From Micromonospora sp. BL4 (lineage in GTDB: Bacteria; Actinomycetota; Actinomycetes; Mycobacteriales; Micromonosporaceae), in NCBI RefSeq assembly GCF_003667505.1, contig NZ_RCVJ01000166.1, forward strand, positions 1 through 49,854: 49,854 nucleotides of DNA. The letters run 5' to 3'. Shown here piece after piece: positions 7,996 through 15,800 of this stretch; the first letter of the stretch is position 1, and the number at the start of each line of letters is the position of its first letter. Both the position numbers and the translations under genes were made by a program. Under the pieces are notes generated by a model that had not been told where the DNA came from, searched no databases, and saw nothing but the letters and a program-made list of their open reading frames with translations.

Positions 7996-8511
7996 ATGAT
8001 TGAGCTGCCGCGTGATTTGCCGATCCTGGAGCGGCGCGCGGTGCGGGTGGTGGTCCTCGACGACGCCGACCGGGTGCTGCTGTTCCACACCCGCGCCCCG
8101 GACCGCCCGGCGCTGGGCACCTGGTGGGAGCTGCCCGGCGGCGGCATGGACCCTGGGGAGACGTACCAGGACACGGCCGTGCGGGAGCTGCGCGAGGAGA
8201 CCGGCATCGCGGCCACCGCCGACCAGGTGGGCGCGCCGACCTGGCGTCGGCGCGCGAGTTTCCTGCACCGTCGCTTGCGCCACGTCCAGGACGAGGTGGT
8301 CGTCGCCGTACGGCTCGACGGCCCCGGTCCGGACGTGGACGAGACCGATCGGCTCGACTACGAGCTGGAGGACTATTTCGGCTTTCGCTGGTGGCCACTG
8401 CCCGAGGTGGTGGCCAGCTCGGCCCGCTTCTACCCGGGGCAGCTCCCCCGGTTGATCATGCCCTTCCTGGCCGGCGAGGAGATCGACGAGCCCTTCGAAC
8501 TGTGGTCGTGA
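7996..8511 (+). CDS. Nudix hydrolase
   Basis: 171 residues. The Nudix box is complete: GGGMDPGETYQDTAVRELREETGI (G-x5-E-x7-RE-x2-EE-x-G), about residues 52-75, so it should bind Mg2+ and hydrolyse a nucleoside diphosphate linked to another moiety. The N-terminal strand RAVRVVVLDDADRVLLFH and ending EIDEPFELW are typical of a common actinobacterial subgroup with unknown substrate. The ATG at 7996 has no strong ribosome site. It is followed 50 bp later by the serpin-like gene on the same strand, perhaps in one transcript. Confidence 0.9.
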   Translation: MIELPRDLPILERRAVRVVVLDDADRVLLFHTRAPDRPALGTWWELPGGGMDPGETYQDTAVRELREETGIAATADQVGAPTWRRRASFLHRRLRHVQDEVVVAVRLDGPGPDVDETDRLDYELEDYFGFRWWPLPEVVASSARFYPGQLPRLIMPFLAGEEIDEPFELWS

Positions 8512-8561
8512 GCCGGGCCGGCGAGGATGCCGGAGCGGCCGGGGGCGGGCAGAGTGGAGGC

Positions 8562-9809
8562 ATGACGAGCGACCTGCACGGCCCGCTGTCCCGGTACGCC
8601 GACACCCTGCACACCACGATCGGCGACCGGCACCACGTCGCCTCCCCGCTCGGCGCCTGGCTGCTGCTGGCGCTCTGCGCCACGACCGCGACCGACCATG
8701 CGGACCGCCGGGCGGCCGAAGCGCTGGCCGAGGCTCTCGGCACGGACCTGTCCACCGCGGTCGCGGTCAGCCGCATACTGCTGGACGAGCCGCACCCGCT
8801 GGTCGCGTCCGCCACCGCGCTCTGGCACCGGCCGGGTCAGGGCGACGGTGGGCCGTCCGACTGGCGGGCGGCACTGCCCGCGACGACCGAGGTCGGTCCC
8901 CTGCCCGACCAGGCCGGGCTGGACGCCTGGGCCCGCGAGCACACCCTCGGCCTGATCGAGAGGTTCCCGCTGCGGGTCGGGCCGGACGTGGTGCTGGCCC
9001 TGGCCAGCGCGCTGGCCACCCGGATCTCCTGGGCTGCCCCGTTCGAGGTCGCCGACGCCGGGGCGCTCGGCCCGGGCAGCGCCTGGGCCAAGCAGCTCCG
9101 TCGGGTACTGCGCAGCCCAGGCCGGGGCCACCGGGGCGCCATCGTCTCGACCGCGCGGGCCGGCGACGTGATCGTGCACGCCGCCCCCGCGCAGGCGGCC
9201 GACGGCGCGGGGCTGGTGGTCCTGTCGGTGGCCGCCGCGCCACACGTGTCGCCGGCGGAGGTGCTGGCCGCCGCGTACCAGCTCAGCGCCGGCGCCGCCG
9301 ACGGCGCTGAGCCGACCGGTCGCCGCTCGCTGTTCGACCTGCCGCTCAGCGACACTCCGCTGTGGACGCTGCGCGAGGAACGGGTACGCACCCGGGCCCG
9401 CGACGGCCGCGAGGAGCGACACACGGCGCTGCTCCCCTGCTGGGCTGCTCGCAGCGAGCACGACCTGAGCGCGCCGGCGCTCGGCTTCCCGGCCGCGTCG
9501 GCGGCACTGGCGACCGCGCTGGCACTGCCGGTGCAGGACTTCGAGGCCCGGCAGGCGGCGATGGCCCGGTTCGGCCGGTACGGCTTCGAGGCGGCTGCGG
9601 TCACCGGCATGTTCGAGCTGACCAGCATGCCGCCGGAGGGCGTCGCCCGCACCGCCGAGCTGCGCTTCGGCCACCCGTACGCGGTGGTGGCGGTCGCCAC
9701 GGACAAGCGGGCCGACGGTGCGACCGGGCCGTGGCACGGGGTGCCGGTCTTCTCCGGCTGGGTCACCGAGCCCGAGGAGCTGCCCGAGGCCGACGCCGTC
9801 GAGCGGTGA
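8562..9809 (+). CDS. Serpin-fold protein (putative serine protease inhibitor)
   Basis: 415 residues, close to normal serpin length, with no signal peptide. Serpin landmarks appear in order: VASPLGAWLLLALCA (residues 27-40, the SPLS helix-B region), VVLALASALATRISWAAPFE (143-162, the LVNAIYFKGKW strand), LPCWAARSEHDLSAPALGF (291-309, the KFKIESEYDL region), a reactive-loop hinge GFEAAAVTG (341-349) and the C-terminal HPYAVVAVATD...VPVFSGWV (371-401, the RPFLF...LFxGRV block). Inhibitory serpins trap proteases by inserting the loop; here the hinge residue usually Thr/Ser (P14) is Phe, so inhibition is uncertain. By alignment P1 would fall near Thr354-Met356. GGAGG precedes the ATG by about 5 bases. 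Confidence 0.72.
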   Translation: MTSDLHGPLSRYADTLHTTIGDRHHVASPLGAWLLLALCATTATDHADRRAAEALAEALGTDLSTAVAVSRILLDEPHPLVASATALWHRPGQGDGGPSDWRAALPATTEVGPLPDQAGLDAWAREHTLGLIERFPLRVGPDVVLALASALATRISWAAPFEVADAGALGPGSAWAKQLRRVLRSPGRGHRGAIVSTARAGDVIVHAAPAQAADGAGLVVLSVAAAPHVSPAEVLAAAYQLSAGAADGAEPTGRRSLFDLPLSDTPLWTLREERVRTRARDGREERHTALLPCWAARSEHDLSAPALGFPAASAALATALALPVQDFEARQAAMARFGRYGFEAAAVTGMFELTSMPPEGVARTAELRFGHPYAVVAVATDKRADGATGPWHGVPVFSGWVTEPEELPEADAVER

Positions 9810-9856
9810 GCAGGACCGCCCTGATCAGCTGTTCACGACGGTGCGCGGGACCGGGA

Positions 9857-10459
9857 TCAGGCCTGTGACGGGCCGGCCTGGGTGCGAGCCTGCAAGAGTC
9901 CCTCGACTCCGCTCAGGAAGGTGTCGGTCACGAGCACCGGGTCGAACAGGCAGCCGGCGGCCATGGCGCCGTCGCGCAGCATGACGAAGTGCCGGGCGGC
10001 GGGCTCGGCGGGCGCTTCCCCGACTCGCGCCAGCAGGTCGGTGACGGTGTCCAGGAACCACTGGCGGTGGGCGAGCACCGCCTGGTGCACCGGGTGATCG
10101 GGGTCGGGGTACTCGGCGACGGCGTTGAGGAAGGCGCATCCGCGGAAGCCCGGGGATTTGATGCTCTCGGCGATGGGCCTGCTGAGCGCCCGGATGGTGT
10201 CGGCCGCCGGTAGCCCGCGGGCGACAGCGTCGTCGGCCTGGCCGCGCATGATGTCGTCGACCTGGCGCAGGTACGCGACCACGAGTTCTTCCTTACCGGG
10301 AAAGTGCCGGTAGAGAGTGGCCCGCGTCACCTGGGCCTCCGCGACGATCCGGTCGATGCCGACGGAGTGGATCCCCTCCGCGTAGAAGACCTTCATCGCC
10401 GTGTTGAGCAGCCGCGACCGCGCTTCGGACGGCCGGCTCTCGGATTCGCTGCGCGCCAT
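9857..10459 (-). CDS. TetR-family transcriptional repressor
   Basis: 200 residues. The TetR DNA-binding domain is clear: LLNTAMKVFYAEGIHSVGIDRIVAEAQVTRATLYRHFPGKEELVVAYL (about residues 18-64). The C-terminal ligand domain (RGCAFLNAVAEYPDPDHPVHQAVLAHRQWF) matches a widespread actinobacterial subgroup. It is divergent from the small membrane protein at 10596, and the gap holds two matching inverted repeats, so the likely job is repression of itself and that gene, relieved by an unknown ligand. Confidence 0.93.
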   Translation of the reverse strand: MARSESESRPSEARSRLLNTAMKVFYAEGIHSVGIDRIVAEAQVTRATLYRHFPGKEELVVAYLRQVDDIMRGQADDAVARGLPAADTIRALSRPIAESIKSPGFRGCAFLNAVAEYPDPDHPVHQAVLAHRQWFLDTVTDLLARVGEAPAEPAARHFVMLRDGAMAAGCLFDPVLVTDTFLSGVEGLLQARTQAGPSQA

Positions 10460-10478
10460 GACGACCAGTCTAGCGGAT

Positions 10479-10543
10479 AGAACGTTCGGTCTTGACAGGC
10501 GATGATGACCGTGTCATCGTTGCCGCGACAGAACGTTCGTTCT
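10479..10543. promoter_or_regulatory. Twin TetR operators flanking a -35-like TTGACA
   Basis: AGAACGTTCGGTCT (10479-10492) and AGAACGTTCGTTCT (10530-10543) are two copies of a 6-2-6 inverted repeat (AGAACG-TT-CGTTCT; the second perfect, the first with one mismatch), starting 51 bases apart. TTGACA at 10492-10497, with a weak -10 (CATCGT) 17 bases on, could drive the plus-strand gene. Between them is another inverted repeat GATGAC-CGT-GTCATC (10504-10518). Operators overlapping the promoter from both sides fit tight repression by the adjacent TetR protein. Confidence 0.72.
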
Positions 10544-10595
10544 ACCTGGCTGACCGCGGCATCCCGCAGGTCCGCCACCCCTCGGAAGGACCACC

Positions 10596-11153
10596 GTGAC
10601 CACCCTTGCCGCACCCCGCATCCCGACGACGGCGTCCGCCCTGCGGCAGCTGTACTTCGTCCGCTTCGCCTTCGCCATCGTGTGGGCCGTTGTGATGCTC
10701 ACGACCGCCTCGGAACTCGGTCCGCTCGCCGTCACACTGCTCGTGCTGTACCCGCTGTTCGACGTGGCCGCCGCCATCGTCGACGCTCGCGCGTCGCGTG
10801 GCACCGGGTCGCCCGTCCTGTTGTACGTGAACATCGCGGTCAGCCTGCTCACCGCCATCGGCGTGGCAGTCGCCAGCACGTCCGGTATCCCTGCGGTCCT
10901 GCGCGTCTGGGGCGCTTGGGCGATCGTGGCGGGGCTGGTTCAGCTGATCGTCGGCGTCACCCGTCGCGCGATGGGCGGCCAGTGGCCGATGATCATCAGC
11001 GGCGCGATTTCCGTACTCGCCGGTGGCTCGTTCATCGTGATGGCCGGCGCGGACGGCACCACGCTGACCAACGCGGCCGGCTACGCCATCCCCGGCGGCA
11101 TCTTCTTCCTGATCTCGGCCCTCCGCCTCGGCCGCGTCGCGAAGAGGGACTGA
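10596..11153 (+). CDS. Small integral membrane protein, TetR-controlled
   Basis: 185 residues with about six hydrophobic helices (for example YFVRFAFAIVWAVVMLTTA, VLLYVNIAVSLLTAIGVAVA, MIISGAISVLAGGSFIVMAG and IPGGIFFLISALRL). It resembles DUF308/HdeD-like and other short actinobacterial membrane proteins of unknown role; I cannot name a function. GTG at 10596 has GGAAGGA 6-7 bases upstream. Its promoter overlaps the TetR operators, so it is probably induced when the TetR repressor binds its ligand, which could mean a role in envelope stress or efflux (inference). Confidence 0.8.
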   Translation: MTTLAAPRIPTTASALRQLYFVRFAFAIVWAVVMLTTASELGPLAVTLLVLYPLFDVAAAIVDARASRGTGSPVLLYVNIAVSLLTAIGVAVASTSGIPAVLRVWGAWAIVAGLVQLIVGVTRRAMGGQWPMIISGAISVLAGGSFIVMAGADGTTLTNAAGYAIPGGIFFLISALRLGRVAKRD

Positions 11154-11584
11154 CCTGGACGGCACCCACGACGTCGTCGTCGGGGCGGGCCCGGTCGGAA
11201 AGGATGTCGCCGACCGGGGGTGTGGGGCGGCGTCGGATCGAGCGCTGGAGCGCAATCGACTCAGGGTCGCGCTAGGTCTCACCACGACATCGCCGACACC
11301 GGGTCGATCGCCCCAGCCCGGGGCGCGGGTCCATGCTCAGCCTGATGACTCAGAGGCATATTTATGACTCACAGGTATAGCGCCAACGACAACGACCACC
11401 ACCGCAGCCGGCGACATCGATACCGTCACAGCGCTGCCGGATACCGGAGCCGCAGGGAGGCGCGGGGGGGACGGTTTGCGCTGGATCGTCCGCCACGCTA
11501 GCTGGCAGGGTCGGGTTAGCCCGACATCGGATACGAGGGTCAGCACCATCGTGCGCTCGGGCACCGGCCCCTACCGTCAAGCCC
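11154..11584. other. Non-coding stretch with possible gene remnant and direct repeat
   Basis: No intact gene is seen in these 431 bases. Directly after the stop of the preceding gene, positions 11155-11280 read without a stop as LDGTHDVVVGAGPVGKDVAD and beyond, which looks like the beginning of a Rossmann dinucleotide-binding domain (GxGxxG) that then decays. Further on is an AT-rich patch with a 12-bp direct repeat, ATGACTCAGAGG (11345-11356) and ATGACTCACAGG (11364-11375), 19 bases apart. The rest shows nothing recognisable. Confidence 0.45.
11155..11280 (+). pseudogene. Possible decayed Rossmann-fold oxidoreductase fragment
   Basis: The frame immediately after the preceding stop gives HDVVVGAGPVGKDVADRG, then ALERNRLRVALG. 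The first part matches the N-terminal beta-alpha-beta of FAD- or NAD-binding enzymes (DVVVGAGPVG) and the second the following strand, but there is no start codon, the intervening helix is shortened and homology fades before 11280. It may be a relic of a deleted gene, or chance in GC-rich sequence. Confidence 0.3.
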
Positions 11585-12085
11585 GTGACGCCTGTCGAAC
11601 AACCGTCTGGTCAGGGCTCCCTCCACCGTCAATCGACCGACAACGACGCGCCGCAGGTCCCGGCGCGATCATCGGCCCTACGCCTCGGAGGGCTCCTTGC
11701 CGGGTACGTGGTGGTTCTGGTGCTGCTGCTCATCCACGGAATTGGTCTGACGATCGCGACCCTGGTTATCGACGCGAACCCGTCCCTGGTGGGGATGACG
11801 GAGCTCGGGCCGGAGAGCCACATCGTCTTCTACGTGGTGACGAACTGCCTCCTCGCCGTCTACACCGTCGTTCTGTTGTGGCTCATCTGCACCAGGCGTC
11901 GGGCCGCGATCGTCCACAACTACCTGTACTGCGCGATCTCGATCGGCTGTCTCGTGGCCTGGAACGTGCTGGGGATGAAGTCACCGATCGGCACGGTCAT
12001 CGACTCGTTGCCGGGCATCGTGGGCATTGTCTACTTCGCGAACTCGACCCGAGTGAAGCGGACGCTGCGACGTCCCCTCCCCTGA
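11585..12085 (+). CDS. Four-helix membrane protein, possibly DUF2569-like
   Basis: 166 residues. A hydrophilic N-terminus of about 30 residues precedes four hydrophobic helices (LGGLLAGYVVVLVLLLIHGIG, HIVFYVVTNCLLAVYTVVLLWLI, YLYCAISIGCLVAW and LPGIVGIVYF). The C-terminal GIVYFANSTRVKRTL resembles the YFxxSxRVKxTF ending of DUF2569 proteins; the match is short and the assignment tentative. The GTG start at 11585 has only a weak ribosome site (a run of pyrimidines with GTCAAG). The function is unknown. It converges with the DinB-fold gene. Confidence 0.65.
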   Translation: MTPVEQPSGQGSLHRQSTDNDAPQVPARSSALRLGGLLAGYVVVLVLLLIHGIGLTIATLVIDANPSLVGMTELGPESHIVFYVVTNCLLAVYTVVLLWLICTRRRAAIVHNYLYCAISIGCLVAWNVLGMKSPIGTVIDSLPGIVGIVYFANSTRVKRTLRRPLP

Positions 12086-12111
12086 TCGGGCCCATCGACG
12101 GACGCGGACTG

Positions 12112-12702
12112 CTATCCGAATCGGTCAGCGAGCTTCGTCAGCTTGGTGACGTACGCCGGCCAGTCATAGTCCTGGGGAATGTTGCTGTTCTCGCGCTGCC
12201 AGCCGATCGATCCGTCGTGCTGCTCGCGCATGACGTCCGCGTGCCCGGCGTGACGGGCGACGTCGCAGGTCACATGGATGATGATCCTGTGCAGCGTCAC
12301 GTTCTGTCCGCCAGGCCGCCACCACGGCACCTGCCCCGGCGCGTCGAGGGGTAGCTGTTCGATGGTCTGGTCCGCGAACACCGCCACACGGCGGTACAGG
12401 TCGATCAGCCCATCCTTCGTCTCGTCCTCCCCCGCGTACCAGTCGGCCTGCGGGTCGTCCTCGAACGCCTGCATGGGGACCAGTTCCTCGGGTGTCGGGA
12501 ACTCGCGCCCGAACGTGGGCCCGAAGTAGCCGGCTTCGATGTTGACACAGTGCTTGAGGACTCCCAGCAGGTTGTTGCCGGTCGCGGTGCGGGGCACCCT
12601 GACCTCGCGTTCGCTGAGCCCGTGGAGCTTCCAGATCAGGTCATCGCGGGTCGCCTGGAGGTAGTGGTGCAGCGCAGCCTTCGGATCGCCCAGATCAGTC
12701 AT
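12112..12702 (-). CDS. DinB-fold (DUF664) protein
   Basis: 196 residues from ATG 12702, which has GGGAAG upstream; an in-frame TTG at 12723 is less likely. DinB/YfiT landmarks: KAALHHYLQATRDDLIWKL, the metal-ligand helix LLGVLKHCVNIEAGYF and the C-terminal HRIIIHVTCDVARHAGHADVMRE with its paired His. The family binds a divalent metal in a four-helix bundle, and actinobacterial members are mycothiol- or thiol-dependent transferases or hydrolases; the substrate here is unknown. It lies just downstream of the NRPS operon but is separated from it by a long hairpin, so it is probably not part of the pathway. Confidence 0.85.
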   Translation of the reverse strand: MTDLGDPKAALHHYLQATRDDLIWKLHGLSEREVRVPRTATGNNLLGVLKHCVNIEAGYFGPTFGREFPTPEELVPMQAFEDDPQADWYAGEDETKDGLIDLYRRVAVFADQTIEQLPLDAPGQVPWWRPGGQNVTLHRIIIHVTCDVARHAGHADVMREQHDGSIGWQRENSNIPQDYDWPAYVTKLTKLADRFG

Positions 12703-12780
12703 GCGTGCCAGTCTTCCCGACAATCCCGAGCCAGTCGTGCGACGTGTCGCATCGACCGTGGTGTGCGTGCCTGTCGCGCG

Positions 12781-12824
12781 GCGGGTGCCACCGCAGTGCC
12801 GTGCAGCACCACGGTGGCACCCGC
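12781..12824 (-). terminator. Hairpin terminator after the NRPS/PKS operon
   Basis: A perfect 13-bp inverted repeat, GCGGGTGCCACCG (12781-12793) and CGGTGGCACCCGC (12812-12824), with an 18-base loop, begins 6 bases after the last codon of the final NRPS gene. There is no U-tract, as is usual for actinomycete terminators. It is placed to end the nine-gene operon before the DinB gene. Confidence 0.7.
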
Positions 12825-12829
12825 ACCCG

Positions 12830-15800
12830 TCACACCCCTACCGGCACCCGCTCCTGCTCGCGCTCGGCGGCGCGGGCTGCCAGGCGGCGTTCCCGCTCCT
12901 GGGCGCCGATCAGGTCGTCGGGCAGCGAGTCCGGCACCTCCAGGTCGAAACGGCGCAGCAACCGGATCGCGAAGCCGCCCAGGGTGATCAGGATCAGCGC
13001 CGCGCCGAAGCAGACGTACGCGAACCCGATGCCCCGACCCGGACCGGTGCCGATCACCGCGCCCACCGACCCGGCGAGCGCCCCGCCCGGGGCGAGCAGG
13101 GGCTCGAACAGCGCGGTGGCCCCCGGTGCGAGCAGCGCGAAGCCGATCGGCAGCGTCGACCAGGAGATGGTCTGGTTGAGGCTGAACACCCGGCCGTGGA
13201 AGCGTTGCGGCACCTTGACCTGGACGATGGTGGCGTAGATGGACTGCGCCGTGGTCATCGACATGGCCAGCCAGAACGCGCCCACGCAGATCATCGCGAC
13301 GGACGCGTCCAGGCCGACCAGGACGCAGCCGACGGCGGTGCCGAGGTTGCCGATCAGCACGCCGATCATGCGGCGGTGCCGGGGACCGCCCCAGAGCGAC
13401 ATGAGTACGCCGCCGGCCACCGCGCCGACCGCCTCGGCGAGCGCGACCTGGGCCACCTGCGTGGCGCTGCCGAAGGAGAGCACCAGTGGGGTGGTGAGCA
13501 CCAGCGCGGGGGCCAGGAAGATGTTGCCCAGCGCGAAGTAGCCCAGCATGAGGCGGAAGCCGCGGTGCCGCCACGAGTAGCGCAGACCGTTGACGATGGC
13601 CACGAGCAGCCGCTCGCGGGGCCGCCAGCCGAGCAGGTCGGGGAAGCGGACCACCGACAGGGTCACCACCGCGACCACGTAGCTGACCACGTCGATCAGC
13701 AGGATGCCCTTGAGGTCGATGGCGGCGAGCAGACCCGCGGCGAAAACCGGCATGAGCAGCATGGCGAACCCGTTGGAGAGCTGCGTGATGCCCATCGCGT
13801 GGCCCAGGTAGCGCTTGGGCACGAGCTGCGGCACGGCCGACTGGAACGCGATCCGCTGGAACGAGCCGGCCACCTGACTCAGCGCCACCAGGGCGTAGAT
13901 GTGCCAGAGCGCCAGGTTGCCGCTCCAGAGCAGCGCGGCGAGGATCAGCTGGATCGAACCGGCGCTGCAACTGGCGATCATCATGATCTTCCGTCGGCTG
14001 ACCCGGTCGGTGATCGCGCCGGCGACCGGCAGCATCAGCACCCCGCAGACCAGCGCGAGCGCCCAGAGCAGGCCCAGGTTCGCGACCGAGCCGGTGCGGG
14101 TGAACAGCCAGATCGGCAGGGCGAACGCGGTCAGCGCCGAGCCGGTGCTGGAGACGAGCTGCCCGGCGGTGACCGCCACGAACCGGGCCATGCTGGGCCG
14201 GACCACCGGCTGTTCCGGGCCGGTGAGGGTGTCGACGCCTCGGGTGTCGGCCACCGCCCAGCCGGCGTCCTCGCCGCGTGCCTGGGCGGTCAGCGCGGAG
14301 ACGTCACCGGCGACGAGCGCCGGGTGCACCCGGGTGACGATCTCGGCCAACTCCTCGGCGCGGTACTTGAGGAAGAAGTGCCCGGCCTGGTCCAGCACGA
14401 CCAGGCCCAGTCGGTCGCTGAGGAACTGCCACTCCGCGTACCGCTCGGTGTGGTAGTCGGTGACCGGATCCTCCGAGCCGACCACCGAGATGATCGGGGC
14501 GCGCAGCTTCACGGCGCGCCGGTCGAGCAGGTCGGTGAAGTACTCCTCGGAGGCTCGGGAGTCGGCGCGCATGTTGCTGATGATCCGGTCGGCCTGCTCC
14601 GGGTCCAGTTCGTCGGTGTCCACCCCCATCGACTTGAGCCAGCTCGCGTAGTGCTTGTTGCTGCGCAGCTTTTCCAGCCTGGTGCGGACCGCCGCGAACA
14701 GTCCCTTCGGACGGGCGAACGGGAACATCGCGCCGATGTAGAGCGCGGTCAGCTCCCGGCCGGCGGCCTCCACCTTGCGGGCCACCTCGGCGACGATGGC
14801 GCTGCCGACGCCGCAGTGCCCGTACAGGGCGAGCGGGCCCTCGACGCGTTCGAGGATCTCCTCGGCGACGCGGGTGGTCAGCTCGTCGAAGGGCAGCGCG
14901 TCCTCGGTGAGCCCCACGTCGTGCCCCGGGATCGCGAGGGACCAGAGCGCGTGCCCGGCCGGCAGCGCGTCGGCGAGGGGCTGGTAGACGATCGCGCTGC
15001 CGCCGCCGTACGGCACGCAGACGTACGTGATCACCCGCTGCGCCGCCGGCACCGGTTTGGTCAGCTCGTAGAGCAGCCGGCGCGGCCCGTCGCCCTCCCC
15101 ACCGCCGGACATGAAGGCGGCCAGGTCGCGGATGGTCCGCTGCTGGAACAGGTCCATCACACCGACCGGCCGCGCGCCGTGCTCGGCCTTGCGGATCCGG
15201 GCGACGACCTGGGTGGCGAGCATCGAGTGCCCACCCAGGTCGAAGAAGTCGTCGTCGATGCCGAGGGTGTCCACGCCGAGCAAGTCGGCCCAGATGTCGG
15301 CGAGCATCCGCTCGGTGTCGTCGCGCGGCTCGACCAGCGCCACCGACGCGGCTCGGGTGACCACCGGCGCGGGCAGCGCCCCGCGGTCGAGCTTGCCGTT
15401 CGGGGTCAGCGGCAGGGCGTCCAGGGTGACGAACGCGGCCGGCACCATGTACTCGGGCAGGGTCTCCTTCAACGCCGCCTTGACCGCGTCGTGCTCGGCC
15501 GTGCCGACCAGGTACCCGGTGAGCCGCTTGTCGCCCGGGGTGTCCTCGCGGACCAGCACCACGGCCTCGGTCACCCCGGGCTGGACGCGCAGCGCGCTCT
15601 CGATCTCGCCCAGCTCGATGCGCAACCCGCGCAGCTTGACCTGGTGGTCGATGCGGCCGAGGAACTCCAGCACCCCGCCGGGCGAGCCGCTCGGCGCGAC
15701 GCGCCAGCGGGCCAGGTCGCCGGTGCGGTACAGCCGTGCGCCCGGCTCGGCGGCGAACGGGTCCGGCACGAAACGCTCGGCGGTCAGCGCCGGACGTCGG

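Noticed and set aside
9813..9863. Weak inverted repeat CCTGATC...GATCAGG between converging serpin and TetR genes
   Set aside because: Only a 7-bp stem with a loop of about 26 bases; not convincing as a terminator.
11337..11564. A 75-codon minus-strand frame in the 11.2-11.6 kb gap
   Set aside because: Its valine run and composition arise from repeated GTC/GAC triplets; no ribosome site or family similarity.
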